Shown in pieces: positions 1-9,600 of a DNA stretch of 32,979 nt. The position numbers were made by a program, and so were the translations under genes. A model generated the notes under the pieces. The model was not told where the DNA came from. It saw only the letters and a program-made list of their open reading frames with translations, and did no database searches. Every line of letters begins with the position of its first letter. Positions within the stretch are counted from its first letter, which is position 1. The stretch lies in the NCBI RefSeq assembly GCF_000090795.2, contig NW_003546249.1, positions 465,954-498,932 of the forward strand. Direction: 5' to 3'. The stretch is from Amphimedon queenslandica (taxonomy: Eukaryota; Porifera; Demospongiae; Haplosclerida; Niphatidae).

Positions 1-36
1 GGAACAACTAATATTTAATGCTACTAAAAAAACCGG

Positions 37-231
37 CTATACGGTATTGCGTCTTGCCTCTACTAGATGACACTTACAAATACAGGCATCATCTTCTAGT
101 GACGCTCCAAGATGCTTACAGATAAATGATGTTACATCTTCAGATAACGTGCCAAGGTGGGACTGATAAATGTGGCTTAATTCTAATCCACACAGTTTAC
201 AATTATGATTATCTAATGAGAGTGAATTCAA
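37..231 (-). CDS. Small cysteine-rich zinc-binding exon, partial gene at left edge
   Basis: This 64-codon frame starts with ATG (MNSLSLDNHNCKLCG) and shows a metal-binding pattern: CxxC near residue 11, spaced histidines, ICKHLG, and a terminal CICKCH cluster followed by EARR. The CxxC...C...CxCxCH spacing resembles ZAD-like or other N-terminal zinc-binding modules found on transposon-derived proteins in invertebrates; that link is inference. The stop lies just inside the left edge, so the remaining exons, if any, are outside the window. It could also be a chance ORF, but the Cys/His pattern is unusual for noncoding AT-rich DNA. I do not recognise a specific gene. Confidence 0.33.
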   Translation of the reverse strand: MNSLSLDNHNCKLCGLELSHIYQSHLGTLSEDVTSFICKHLGASLEDDACICKCHLVEARRNTV

Positions 232-685
232 ATGAACTTTGCAAAACCATGTAAATCAGTTACCTTTCCTTTTTGATAGCATTCTCAATATATAAGTGTG
301 GGACACAAAATGTTTTTTGGTGAATCTAAATTTGGAATAATGAAGCATCACATGAATAGGTCAACAAGTAACAAAGATCTCAAAAACACTAATGTTCTAA
401 AGAACTAAATAGGTACCTGTAATCTTGTCTCTCACTATCTTTTATCTGTTTCTATAAAAATGAAAGAACAATACTATGAACAGAAGCAACTGCTACGAAG
501 ACCACAGCAGGTGGAATAATTTTCTTTCTGATTTATAATAATATTCATTTGTATGATGTAATTATGACAATTTTGGTAAAGTCAATGCAGGTGGCCATAT
601 TGGCCAATGATTGTGCGTGGGCGTGTTCTTTCAACAAATAAATCTTGATAACTAGGCACTTCCGGTGATGGGTGCGGTTAGACTG
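232..685. other. AT-rich stretch without recognised feature
   Basis: I see no coding frame, tandem array or clear terminal repeats here. A short G-rich patch (ggtggccatattggcc, about 589-604) contains an imperfect palindrome, but nothing identifies it. Confidence 0.5.
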
Positions 686-1110
686 AGAAGATATTCTTAT
701 ACAACAATTTCATTATAATATATGCATAGTGAGAAAGGATGTTACTTAGTTTATCACATGCATTACACAGCTTTTTTTACTAGCTCATTCTAGTGTGACA
801 GAATTCAACTCTAATATGTTATTTTGCTGCTTCTGATAGATTCCAAAATACTGTCATGACTGTTCAAGTTCACCATTTTCTCCTGTGACCACACTCAATT
901 GACATGTGGTGCTTGAGCAAGTCATTGCTAAGGTGCATGGGTGGGTGGTTGCTAAGGCCCATTAAACATGTTATTTCTACAATACAACGTGTATAGAAGA
1001 AGTGTAATTGTGGACATACAAATAAATCAATAATTATAAGGAGAAAGTGTGATGGTGAAAATAATCTTAGGAACGACCTAGGAGCTACGCCTTCCAGGTC
1101 TTTACAAAGT
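686..1110 (+). repeat. Dispersed repeat family, copy A (about 425 bp)
   Basis: This block aligns along nearly its whole length with the reverse complement of 29461-29866. Shared landmarks in order are gatattc, TATGCATRGTGAGAAAGGATGT, CACAGCTTT, TCTAGTGTSAC, ATTTTGCTGC, CTGTCATGACTGTT, TTTTCTCCYGTGACCACAC, GGGTGG, TTATTTCTMCAATACAACG and GATGGTGAAAAYAATCTTAG. Similarity is roughly 75-80% by eye. No long ORF is shared intact by both copies, so I call it an interspersed repeat (nonautonomous element or SINE-like) rather than a gene. The right end corresponds to a G/C-rich hairpin in the other copy. Confidence 0.8.
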
Positions 1111-1117
1111 TGTATAA

Positions 1118-1545
1118 AGGAAACAGAGACGATATTTGAAACAAAAGGAGAAAACGAAGGAAAAAGTAGTTAAAACGAGGAGAAGCAAGGAGAGGAAGGT
1201 AAGCAATGAAAGGAGAGAAAAAACAAGGGAAAGGAGAAGAAATGAAAGGAAAATGATAGGAAAAAAGGCATAGTTGAAAGTGAAAGAAAAGCAGAAAGGA
1301 TTACACACACATCTGCTAGGAGAAAAGGAACAAGATATTAGTTGTCCCAGGTGTGGTGTTGTTTATTGTAGAAGTGGTGATGATATCCTGTGGATATGTT
1401 GTGACGACTGTGACAGGTGAATTGATTTTAAGTGCTCAGGTCCGAGGGGTAAAAGAATACATAAAACGTACACCTGTGGTGATTGCAAGTGTGGCAGCTT
1501 ATCAAAAAAGAGAGAAGAGGAACAATTTGATCATGAGGCATTTTA
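1118..1545 (+). pseudogene. Lys/Glu-rich protein ending in a PHD-type zinc finger, broken
   Basis: The first half is almost pure purine on this strand and codes for Lys/Glu/Arg-rich sequence in shifting frames. It runs into a recognisable PHD-like finger at 1343-1489: CPRC, then GDDILWICCDDCDR, then FKC, then YTCGDC. The canonical Trp after CDxCDR is a TGA stop at 1418-1420, a one-base change from TGG. Charged coiled-coil tails followed by CxxC...WxxCDxCDxW fingers occur at the C-terminus of pogo/jerky-like transposases and in some LINE ORF1 proteins as well as in chromatin proteins, so this could be the tail of a decayed transposase or of a host gene. The frame closes shortly after the finger (TAA about 1543). 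Confidence 0.6.
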
Positions 1546-1638
1546 AAGTCGTCCTATAATGTCTCATATTTAAAGCATTCTTTCATAAATTAGGCATTTT
1601 CAGTGATAAGTATTGCAAATTACTGTTTTTTGTACCAT

Positions 1639-1815
1639 ATGTGACCATAATTGACAAAAGGGCGTTTGTGGCGTATTATTAAATTTATCAGTATAGTGAT
1701 AATATGTCAAGTCGCACATTGATGGTCGAAAAGTAGCTTTTTGCACCAAGTGATTATAGAGACCATAAGCTATCATTTGATGCCAAATACGCCACTATAC
1801 TCTTTCCTGTTCTTG
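1639..1815. mobile_element. Short TIR element (MITE), copy 1, right end eroded
   Basis: The left end carries TGTGACCATAATTGACAAAAGGGC at about 1640-1663, nearly identical to the left terminus of the 21517-21755 element. The right end (ATACGCCACTATACTCTTTCCTG, about 1787 on) is a decayed inverted match. Interiors share a motif near agtaRCTTTTTGCAYC. There is no coding content. Confidence 0.65.
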
Positions 1816-1911
1816 AGAAAGAAGCTACTAGATCCTCTACCATTACTGTGAATTGAGCGCATGAAATGGGCCATCACACGGAGGTACGCAGGGCGTCATG
1901 ACAACAAAAGG

Positions 1912-1936
1912 TATCCTAGCAACTTACCATGGTTAC
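1912..1936. promoter_or_regulatory. Palindromic CTTACCATGGTTAC site, RFX X-box-like
   Basis: GTAACC-AT-GGTAAG (on the minus strand) is one base short of a symmetric X-box (GTNRCC/RGYAAC), preceded by ATCCTAGCAAC. Short sites like this occur by chance; there is no functional evidence. Confidence 0.15.
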
Positions 1937-2259
1937 AAGGAACAATAAACAATCAATCACTATCTCTGTACAAGTATGGAGAAAGCAAGCCAAACTGACC
2001 TTGTACTACACAAGGAGCAAGGTAGAAAGACTAAAACTATAAGCTAGAGATGCCACTAGACTACTTTGATAATCTGCAGTAAGTGATCACACTCAACACA
2101 CTGAATATAAAAAACTTACTTGACTCCTAGTTAGAAACAATAATAACCACTTAACACAACAATACTACACTTTAACTACATTACACAATACAACATAAAT
2201 ACTACAAGCAATAGTATCATAATAATCATTATTAATAATGAAAATCAAGAGAAATTGTC

Positions 2260-2484
2260 ATGGATAATAGCGATGATGGGAACAGCACTAATGAGATGAC
2301 CAAGAAATAGCTGGGTTCAGAGGAGACCTAAGTGAGAGTGGGTTAAGCCAGGACCCAGACATAAGTGGAATAAGTGAAGCTTTAAACATGATTGGTTTTG
2401 ACTTACCATAAAATGGAGTCAGACATCTTGAGGAACCAGTGGAGAACTATGAGGTACCTGTACAGGTGAAGAGAGAGGGATAAA
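2260..2484 (+). pseudogene. Acidic N-terminal ORF fragment, frameshifted
   Basis: An ATG at 2260 opens an acidic frame (MDNSDDGNSTNEMTKK, then stop). A neighbouring frame carries on with coherent protein-like sequence (DDQEIAGFRGDLSESG, then ISEALNMIGFD, a stop at about 2409, then HLEEPVENYEVPVQVKREG). The composition (Asp/Glu/Ser/Gly, few Lys/Ile/Asn) differs from surrounding AT-rich DNA, which suggests a decayed coding exon with one frameshift and one stop. An upstream short frame at about 1977 (MEKASQTDLVLHKEQ followed by GTAGAAAG) could be a first exon. I do not recognise the family. Confidence 0.3.
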
Positions 2485-2558
2485 CTTAAAGGAAAAGAGG
2501 AAGACTCACTCTCTCCTTCACTCACTAAAATAAAAGTCTCACTCACAGTTATGGTGAC

Positions 2559-2750
2559 TAACATGTACAATACACCTAAATGTACTATCCCTCTTATATA
2601 GTATAACAAATACAAACACCCATAATACTGTCTCACGTGTCTTCGTCACTTACTCACATGTCTGCGTCAGTCACTCAGTCATTGTAAGTTACATGTACTA
2701 CAATACACAATAATACACTATCCCTCCTATACATTATAATACAACGTAAA
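2559..2750. repeat. Imperfect direct duplication, about 130-bp spacing
   Basis: The block taacatgtac...aatacac...actatccctcttata...ataacaaatac (2559-2614) recurs as ttacatgtac...aatacac...actatccctcctata...ataatacaacg (2689-2750). Noncoding. Confidence 0.55.
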
Positions 2751-2935
2751 TACAATTTCACTTTCTCTCAAACTTACCTTTCAACATTTCTTAGACTGTC
2801 TTGTATCTTTGTGTTGTTTTACTTTTGTTTCACTTTAGGTCCTGGAATTGAGATCCTTTCACAAAAGTGGAAAAGATAATAACACTTACACACATATAAG
2901 TTTCTACAAGCTAACAACTGTCTTTAAACTTTTTA

Positions 2936-3225
2936 CAGAGTGTCAAGAGTCTTCACACAGTTGCTAGAACTATCACAGGGTTTACAGAGCTACACAGGGT
3001 TTATACAGCTAACACAAGGTCGCTCTAGGTAACACGGATGTCTTTAAGCAAATGGAGGGTTGCTTGAGCAAACACTGAGTCTTTAATGCTAAGCAAGAGT
3101 TGCTTAAACTAAAACTGGGTCCTTAGAGCTGACTTTGATGCTCTCATGCTAATACATAGTCGCTTGAGCTAACAAAAAGTTGCTGGAGCTAACCTTGAGT
3201 CGCTTGAGCAAACAGAGTTGCTCGA
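2936..3225. repeat. Degenerate ~21-bp tandem repeat (minisatellite)
   Basis: About 13 diverged units follow the consensus GTYGCTTGAGCTAACAMWGA with periods of 20-22 bp. Clear units include gtcgcttgagctaacaaaaa, gttgctggagctaaccttga and gtcgcttgagcaaacaga near 3150-3215, with more diverged units leftward to about 2936. The unit contains stops in the frames I checked, so this is not a protein repeat. Confidence 0.75.
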
Positions 3226-3279
3226 CTTCTCAGGCTTTACTAAAGTAATTGTAAACCTTACAATACAACTAACACTTAC

Positions 3280-3365
3280 CGTTTTTGTCTTTCCTGCTTG
3301 AGTAAGAGCAGTAACATTGAACTGAAGCCTTCACCAACCAGAAGAAGGCCATTTTCCTTTCCCAT
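3280..3365 (-). CDS. Candidate first exon with VGEGF motif (Rossmann methyltransferase-like)
   Basis: On the minus strand an ATG at 3365 opens 28 codons reading MGKENGLLLVGEGF..., followed by a perfect splice donor (CG/GTAAGTG). LLLVGEG-F resembles motif I (LLVGEGNFSF) of the BMT5/FDXACB1-type rRNA methyltransferase family. After GEGF the +1 frame (FNVTALTQAGK) fits that family better than the open frame, so a frameshift may exist. No matching downstream exon is visible leftward, where a tandem array begins. It could be a dead gene fragment or a chance match. The call rests on about ten residues plus a donor. Confidence 0.28.
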
Positions 3366-3679
3366 GAAATGGAAGAATACGGATACTTCTAATAAAATGT
3401 GTACCACGTGGCATTGTTGAAATTGGCTACCTGTTTCAAGGCTCTCTAGCCTTCCCCTTTTAATCTTCCTGCCGGTTTTTGATAATTCTATAACCCGCCA
3501 TTAACTCAGGTACATCTTCATTTGCTCAGTAGTTTTCTCTTTTCACTATTTTGTAGCCAGTTCTCTACTCTGGGATTCATGTGCTTGAGCTAGGCTACAA
3601 ATGCTGGGCTCCATCTCCAATGGTCGAGTTCTAAACCAACCACTTAGTCAAAACCATTACAAATGCCAACTGACAAGGG
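3366..3679. other. Intergenic DNA upstream of the LINE
   Basis: No coding frame recognised. The stretch is pyrimidine-rich on the plus strand and may include the 5' flank of the LINE, whose exact 5' end I cannot place. Confidence 0.4.
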
Positions 3680-3746
3680 TACTACTGCGACTCTGTGGAA
3701 GTTCTTAAGTGGGTAATCTCCAGTCCCAACACTCATGAATAAAACC

Positions 3747-4500
3747 ATGCCACCAAAAAGACCAGCAGTCAAGGGATCCCCCTCAAGAGTAAGGTGTGTT
3801 TGCTCTTTGCAGGAAGACTGGCCATATGGCCCAGTGTGAAATGTGCTCTAATTGGTTACAATGAAAGTGTCTCCATCTTACTACCTCTGTTGCTCCCACT
3901 TACCCCCTATCTGTCCTCACTGCGTGACAGGTAGGTGTCTACACATAAGAAATCTGTCTGATGACATAATGCAGCTACGCTCTGTTGTGAACGAGCATCT
4001 GATACTATAAAATTCCTTCGTGAGTCTCTGATAGTATGTCGTGAGTAAAAGGCTGTCCTTGAAGCTGACTTGGCTCACCTGAAGTAGAACTTCACTACAC
4101 TCAAAAGCAGTCACACCTCCTCTGTCTCTTCTCGGTCAACTGCTACCCCCACCTACTTATTCAGCTGCTAATGCCCTATCTACTCGAAACCGTGCTGTTG
4201 CTGCTGGCAATAAAACTGTTTCCTGTTTATTCAAAGACTCATTTCAGAACTCAGATCGTAAATACAACATTGTGGTTTTTGGAGTTTTTGAGTGTGCTAG
4301 AGGGAATGCTCGCTCTTACCGCTTTTTTCATGACCTGAACCAAGTTTCTGAACTCTTCCAGGGTCTGTTTCCACCCTTCGACCCTCGGTCCATCAGGGAC
4401 TTGCCAGAATTTGTAAATTCCTGGCAGATAGTGATAAGTGCCGCCCTATCCTAGTCAAACTCATTTGGTCTGTTGATGTTCAATTACAAGACTCTCTTTA
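3747..4500 (+). pseudogene. LINE ORF1 with PHD-type finger, frameshifted
   Basis: An ATG at 3747 in a good context starts MPPKRPAVKGSPSRVRCVCS. Within about 20 codons the frame shifts, and the pieces of a PHD-like finger follow: CxC, CEMCSNWL, KCLHL, and PPICPHC near 3905-3925. The chain continues with LSDDIMQLRSV, then DRKYNIVVFGVFE and SYRFFHDLNQVSELF (about 4258-4350), and in another frame ICKFLADSDKCRPILVKLIWSVDVQL (4406-4485; split here only by description). DRKYNIVVFGV...SIRD...RPILVK is the conserved ORF1 RNA-binding-like segment of CR1-type elements. ORF1 normally binds element RNA. At least three frameshifts are present. Confidence 0.75.
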
Positions 4501-4699
4501 TATGGGTTTAGACTCTGTGGTAGAGTTGTTGATGGTCCATTTTTTTGTAGTTCTCCCCCTACATCACATAGTAGTACAGCTGATCATGATGATAAAAGTC
4601 CTGACCTGCCTGTCACACAAGAACCTTTCTCTCCACCTGACAATGGTGGCTCTGGCCAACCCAGTTTACCTCACTCTGCAAGGTCAGCCCATCCCACAA

Positions 4700-7538
4700 A
4701 TTCCTTATGACTATCTAGTTTGTGTTTCCCTTTGTGGAATGCTTGAAGTATTGTAAATAAACTGAACTCGTTTCACTCTTTTCTTGCATCTACCAATTAT
4801 CATGTTATAGCAATCACCGAGAGCTGGTGGTCCAACTACATTACTTACAAATATGTTAGTCCTTTTGGATTCTCCATCTATAGATGCAACAGAGACTCTA
4901 GAGGAGGTGGTGTTTAACTGGCAGTGTCTGAAATTTTGCCTTTCCAGGCTCTGGAGTTGCCTATCTCCCTCAAGCTGATTGTGGTCAAGGTCCTTACCAA
5001 TCCACCCATTATTATTTGTCTTGTCTATGTCCCCCCTTCCCCATCACTCTCCTACGTGTCACATCTATTTGATTCTCTCTCTGGTATTGTCGGGGACAGG
5101 GATTTTATCCTAATGGGAGACTAACTGCCCAGACATTGATTGGGCTTCGTTACATGTGTCAAACTCTGCCTCTGTGTCTCTGTGAGTTTGCTTTTAATTA
5201 TAACCTGTGTCATGTTGTACCAACCCCTACTCATACTAAGGGTAATGTCCTAGATTTGGTCCTTACTCAAAACCCAGAGTCATTTTTGAATCTCTCTGTA
5301 CATTCTACATCCTTCCTCTCCCTTCCCCCCTCTGATCACTACCCACTTTCTTTCTCCTTGTCCTATTGGGTATACATGTCTGAACGCTCCTCTACACCAT
5401 CCTTCAACTACAAAAAGGTTGATTACATTGGGCTTAACAATTATCTTCTAGACTTGGACTGGGAAGGCTACTTCCTGACACAGGACATTGAGCAATTACT
5501 GTCACTCCTGAAGTCAGCAATTTACAATTCATGTTGTAAGTTCATTCCCCTGACCACCCCGCATTGGTTCCCTAGATGGTTCACAGGACCAGTCCAGCAC
5601 AAGTTACACAAGGTCCATTCTCTCCGCAAAAAAGAAGCTTACTCTTAGCAAACCAAATAAGATCTGCAAGATGATATACTAAAGGCTAAATCTTTGTATG
5701 AGGCAGAACTAGTCCACAATTATGCTTTTTCAAATGATTCCAGAATCTTCAGACACATTAGGGAGTTGCTTGGTTTTCAGTCCTTACCGTATACAATGAC
5801 TCTTAACACAAAGTCAGCCTCTACTGACTGTGAGGTCTCACAGCTTTTTAATGTGTTATTTCACTCTGTCTTCTTTCAGTCCCATATACCCTTAAATGTT
5901 TCTTCTCCCTCTCCAATTGAAACTGATATTATTGATGACTTCTTTGTCACAGTCTCTGATGTCTTCCAGTGTCTTTCCTGCCTGGATACTTAGAAGAGTT
6001 GTGGTATTGACTGTATTCCTCCTGTTATACTTAAATCATGTGCTGTGTCATTGTGTGAGCCTGTTTACCATTTTTTCTGTCAATGTATTTGCCATCATTA
6101 TCTACGGGAAGAATGGCATACTCATCTTATTACTCCTGTCAATAAGTCGGGAGACAAGTCTTCAGTAAAGAACTACAGACCAATATCTCTGCTCTGTATC
6201 ACTTCCATGGTTCTAGAACTTCTTATTTTTGACAGGATCTATCGACACATTGCAGCTGGAATATGTTCCAATCAATTTGGTTTTATGAAGCAGCGCTCCA
6301 CTCTACAACAAGTGCTAGTTCACTTTGACTGTATTTTTGGTTTGGTTGCCCAGTTGAAACAGGTAGGTGTCATACACCTTGACATTAAGAAGGCATTTGA
6401 TACTGTGGATCACAATGTACTACTGGAGAGACTGTGGAATTGTGGTATCCGTGGAGAAATGTGGAACTTGATTCAATCTTATCTCTCACATCAGCAACAG
6501 TGTGTAAGTGTTCGTGGCAGTAGATCCAGCTTGTTGGCCATGACATCTGGTGTCCCCCAGGGGAGCCTTGTAGGTCCATTATTCTTGATTCTCTATATCA
6601 ACGACCTCCCAGCTGGCACTCTGCACTCTAGTTTTTGCTGTATGCAGATGATGGCAAGTGCAGGCCTCTGCCTCTCATTGCCTTCTCTTGCAGGAGGATT
6701 TGGATAGGGCTGGTGATTGGAGTGTCTCTTCTTGTCTAAATTTTAACTATCAGAAGACCTATGTGGTCAATTATTGGCGTCTAAGGGTTATTCCTATATC
6801 TTTCAACTACCACTTAGGTGGGTCTATTGTCCCTAGCAAAGACTCCTGCAGTGATTTGGGTACAATGTTTTGAAATGATCTATTATGGTCTGCTCAGGTC
6901 AAGACTCTTCTGAATAAAGCATACAAGACCCTTTCATTACTGAGGAGAACCTTTCATGCTGCTTCTACTCCTACTACTGTTAAAAGGAAGCTATACCTAT
7001 CCCTCATTATTCAAATCTTCACCTATTTTGCTTCAATCTGGAGACCATTTCTCATTAAGGACATAGTTGCCTTAGAACAATTTCAGAGGCATGCTACTTA
7101 GTACATTTTAAATGACTACACCTCCAGCTACAATCTTAGACTTAAGGCACTAAGTTTTTCCTTTCTGATGTACAGACTAGAAGTTGCAGATATTATGCTT
7201 TTGCACATCTCCGAAGAATCCCTCTCCTCATTTTAACATCCTTGACTATTTCTCATTCTGCTCCTCTAATATCACTCCTCTTCCAAATGGAAATTAGTTC
7301 ATAAATTCTCTCCTTCCTCAGCTATTTCTCACTCCTTACACTTAGATTTCCTCATTTATAGAACTTTTTACTTTCTGTTGATCCAAATGTTTCTCTATCT
7401 AAAATTAAAAGAACTGTTCATACTTTCGTTATCGACCATTGTAGAAAACACTTTGGCGTAAATAATCACCACTCCTATCACTTAGTTTGTCCGTGTTCGT
7501 CCTGCTCTCTCACTTCCCACCCATCCTTTCTCTCCTAA
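4700..7538 (+). pseudogene. LINE ORF2: APE endonuclease plus reverse transcriptase, frameshifted
   Basis: Endonuclease landmarks come first: LWNA then SIVNKLNSF, VIAITESWW (catalytic E of the ITE motif), ILMGD directly before NCPDIDW (GDFN motif, split by a frameshift near 5124), and PPSDHYPL (SDH motif, about 5335). Reverse transcriptase follows at about 6130-6700: NYRPISLL, LDIKKAFDTVDHNVL (first catalytic Asp), SGVPQGSLVGPLFLILYINDLP, and LLYADD, which sits in a different frame from the preceding block. The thumb and C-terminal region include YKTLSLLRRTF, LIIQIFTYFASIWRP, YILNDYTSSYN and CPCSSC, ending at TAA 7536-7538. The enzyme would nick DNA and copy its RNA at the target. Key catalytic residues survive but frames do not. 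The domain match is strong. Confidence 0.9.
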
Positions 7539-7760
7539 TCTAATTCTCCCTCTCTCTCCCTCTCTAAATTTTCCCTCTCTCATGTATTTTTTTACTCTCC
7601 CTCATAATTATTTTCTTTAGTCTGTAACTATTTTTGTGTTAATTGTTTTTGTTTTTTTTGTTTCCTGGGTGCCACACTTGTTCTTGGCATTCAGTCAGGA
7701 CGGTTTCTCTTCTCTAAATCTTGCTCTTATTATTTCTCTCTACATGTCTTGTAAAACCTC

Positions 7761-7790
7761 ATTAATAGTAATAATAATAATAATAATAAA
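7761..7790 (+). repeat. (TAA)n microsatellite tail of the LINE
   Basis: A run of TAA/AAT units directly follows the LINE 3' region, the usual 3' terminus for CR1/L2-type elements. Confidence 0.8.
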
Positions 7791-8310
7791 ATCTTTAAAG
7801 CGCTTTTTCTCCACAAAATGAATTGGGTTGCTGCTACTATCTCTACCTCTTTGAGTGGCTGTAACTAAGCAACTATAAGGTGGATTTATGTCAAACCTTC
7901 ATGAATGGGACGAGCAAAGCTTGCTTTAGAACTCGGTACATTAATCTATAAATTAATTTTTTGCGCCATAAGGGGCCCTTTCGTCAATTATCATCACATA
8001 TTCTTAAAATTTTTTCTTTAAAAAATTACTTACTCCAGAGAAATATTTTTGAAAATTTCATTAGAATTTAAATATCCCTTCCTGCTCAAACATCATTTTA
8101 AAAGTAGGGCATTCATAATTGCCGCACTTACTGTAGACACTACAAAATAAGTTGAAAAAAAACAGGAATATGAGTAGTTATATTGTGTCACTCTTAACTG
8201 TGCTAGCAATCTAGTGCTTTTTGTTTATTTACCCAAATCATAGGATAATTCTTGTTCTGCCTAGCACAGTTGTCGGCATTGAAGTGAACAATGGCAGAGT
8301 AGACTCAAGG
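7791..8310. other. AT-rich spacer with one orphan MITE terminus
   Basis: Apart from the TIR remnant at 7963-7999, I see no gene or repeat structure. Confidence 0.45.
7963..7999. repeat. Orphan terminal inverted repeat of the TGTGACCATAATTGAC MITE family
   Basis: GCGCCATAAGGGGCCCTTTCG followed by TCAATTATCATCACAT matches the right terminus of the 21517-21755 element at most positions. No partner terminus is present on the left within several hundred bases, so this is a solo end or truncated copy. Confidence 0.6.
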
Positions 8311-8315
8311 TAGTA

Positions 8316-8465
8316 ATGCATCATACTGAATTTAGCATTGGTTACTTAAGAAAGATTCTTGAACCGGTAAGTTCACTTGTAAAATTTCCTAACAGCAGAC
8401 TTCAAATATCCCACACTTACATGAAGTGAGAAAGGAAATTGGGCCTGGTTGTAAGGGATTGGATG
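8316..8465 (+). CDS. Two exon-like pieces upstream of the SAP/SWIM region
   Basis: An ATG at 8316 opens 17 codons (MHHTEFSIGYLRKILEP) ending exactly at GTAAGT. After CTAACAG a 70-base piece reads QTSNIPHLHEVRKEIGPGC and KGLD before another GTAAGT. Both pieces have clean donors and protein-like composition. The implied intron would be only 29 bp, which is very short, so one boundary is probably wrong or eroded. They lie just upstream of the SAP-like segment in the same orientation and may be the 5' exons of the SAP-SWIM-YqaJ gene, but phases to the next piece do not join cleanly. Confidence 0.3.
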
Positions 8466-8662
8466 GTAAGTGGACCTGAAGATAAGTTATATTGATATGC
8501 AGTGTACATGTACTTGTAGCATCTTATTGGCACATATTTATTCTTGAATTTTTATTGATAAGTAAATAATGTCAAGGGGGAGTGCTTTAATTGAATGCTT
8601 ATAAACACTGAACAGGTGAAGTCACGCTCTCATGGATTGCAAGATAGAAGCCTTGTTAGCAG

Positions 8663-9170
8663 GCAGATAAACTCAAAGTTACTGAAATTAAGCACACGTT
8701 TGAACCAATACGAATGTCCACAAAAGGAAAAAAGGCTAATTTAATTGACAGAGTTAAAGCATACAGGTGTTGATGCATTACAGCAAGGTAAATCAACCCA
8801 GCTCCACTGCTGTACTCTTATAAACTTTCCTACTAATGGCTGGGAAGACTAAAGGCACAAGTTCTGAACATGGATTCGAGTTTGGAATGAGCCAGATTGT
8901 ATCATATTTTGTTATTTGGACAGTGTCAGATGAAAAAGTTGCAGGGGATTTAAAGTGCATGGGCAAGTGAGCAGAAAATTCATATAGATCTGGACATGTT
9001 CAGAACATTTAGTGTGTGAAACACAATAGTATAATTTACATTCAAGATAAGTGTCATCCTGAGACGAGAAAAGACATGTTGTGCATTGTTAAAGAAACAT
9101 TAAAGTTGGAATATTTTGTTTTGTTTTTGCAAAATGTGTTTGTCCAGCTGCGATGGGCCCAATGGCAGCT
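8663..9170 (+). pseudogene. SAP-SWIM-YqaJ nuclease gene, 5' half (SAP-like and first half of SWIM finger)
   Basis: After an acceptor-like TTAGCAG, 8663-8762 reads ADKLKVTEIKHTFEP then STKGKKANLIDRVKAY, a SAP-type DNA-binding helix-extended-loop-helix. Further on, SGHVQNI (stop at 9012-9014) then CV..., YIQDKCHPETRKDML and, after a frameshift, FAKCVCPAAMGPMAA (to 9170) match the core of the SWIM-zinc-finger proteins that carry YqaJ nuclease domains in invertebrates (GHVQNI..., KCxPExRKD, CxCPAGxGP...). The SWIM finger needs a following CxH, which is absent here but present at 11505. The gene is therefore interrupted between the CxC and CxH halves. These proteins are multi-copy and transposon-associated; the cellular role is not established. 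Confidence 0.68.
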
Positions 9171-9600
9171 GCCAGCATCTGTTGCCCTGAAACAGTACCT
9201 CCTTTCTCTAAATCGGCTAAGTGGACTCTTGAATAGCATTATTCCTTCTATCTCCAAAATGAACCATGACTACAGTTACTACCAACGTGTTTTAGAATCT
9301 TTCAACAGCGAGTAATTATTTAACTCTTTGGTGGTCAGCGTTAATTAGGGCGAGCATAAGGCGGACCCACTCAAATTTGTCTAGGTCTAATTTCATTACG
9401 TCTTGTTTCTAAACGGATGATAATGATTTATTAATCAGTATACTATTAATTAATTTGGACCACGTAGACAAAGTAATTTTGAGTCTGTGGTCACAAGGAA
9501 CATGATGGTGGAAATTTCAACGTGACAAACTTACATTGAGTTTCTAACTGTTAGATGACAGGGGCTGTCTAAAACCTCTAAAATTGGGATGACAGCTTGA

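Larger units (their letters stand above)
3680..7790 (+). mobile_element. CR1/L2-like non-LTR retrotransposon (LINE), near full length, dead
   Basis: The order is typical of a two-ORF LINE: ORF1 with a PHD-like finger, ORF2 with an APE endonuclease and reverse transcriptase, a short 3' UTR and a (TAA)n tail at 7761-7790. The tail shows the 3' end and the plus orientation. The C-terminal motifs (YILNDYTSSYNLRL, LMYRLEVADIM, HLVCPCSSC) are those of CR1/L2-clade ORF2 proteins. Many frameshifts and stops mean it cannot move on its own. The 5' boundary is approximate. Confidence 0.85.

Noticed and set aside
1102-1308. Leu/Ser/Phe-rich minus-strand frame resembling a membrane protein
   Set aside because: It is the complement of a purine-rich Lys/Glu coding stretch, so its hydrophobicity is an artefact.
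9016-9315. 99-codon plus-strand ORF as an intact gene
   Set aside because: Only its first part matches the SWIM family; the rest is in the wrong frame or in inserted DNA beyond 9170.
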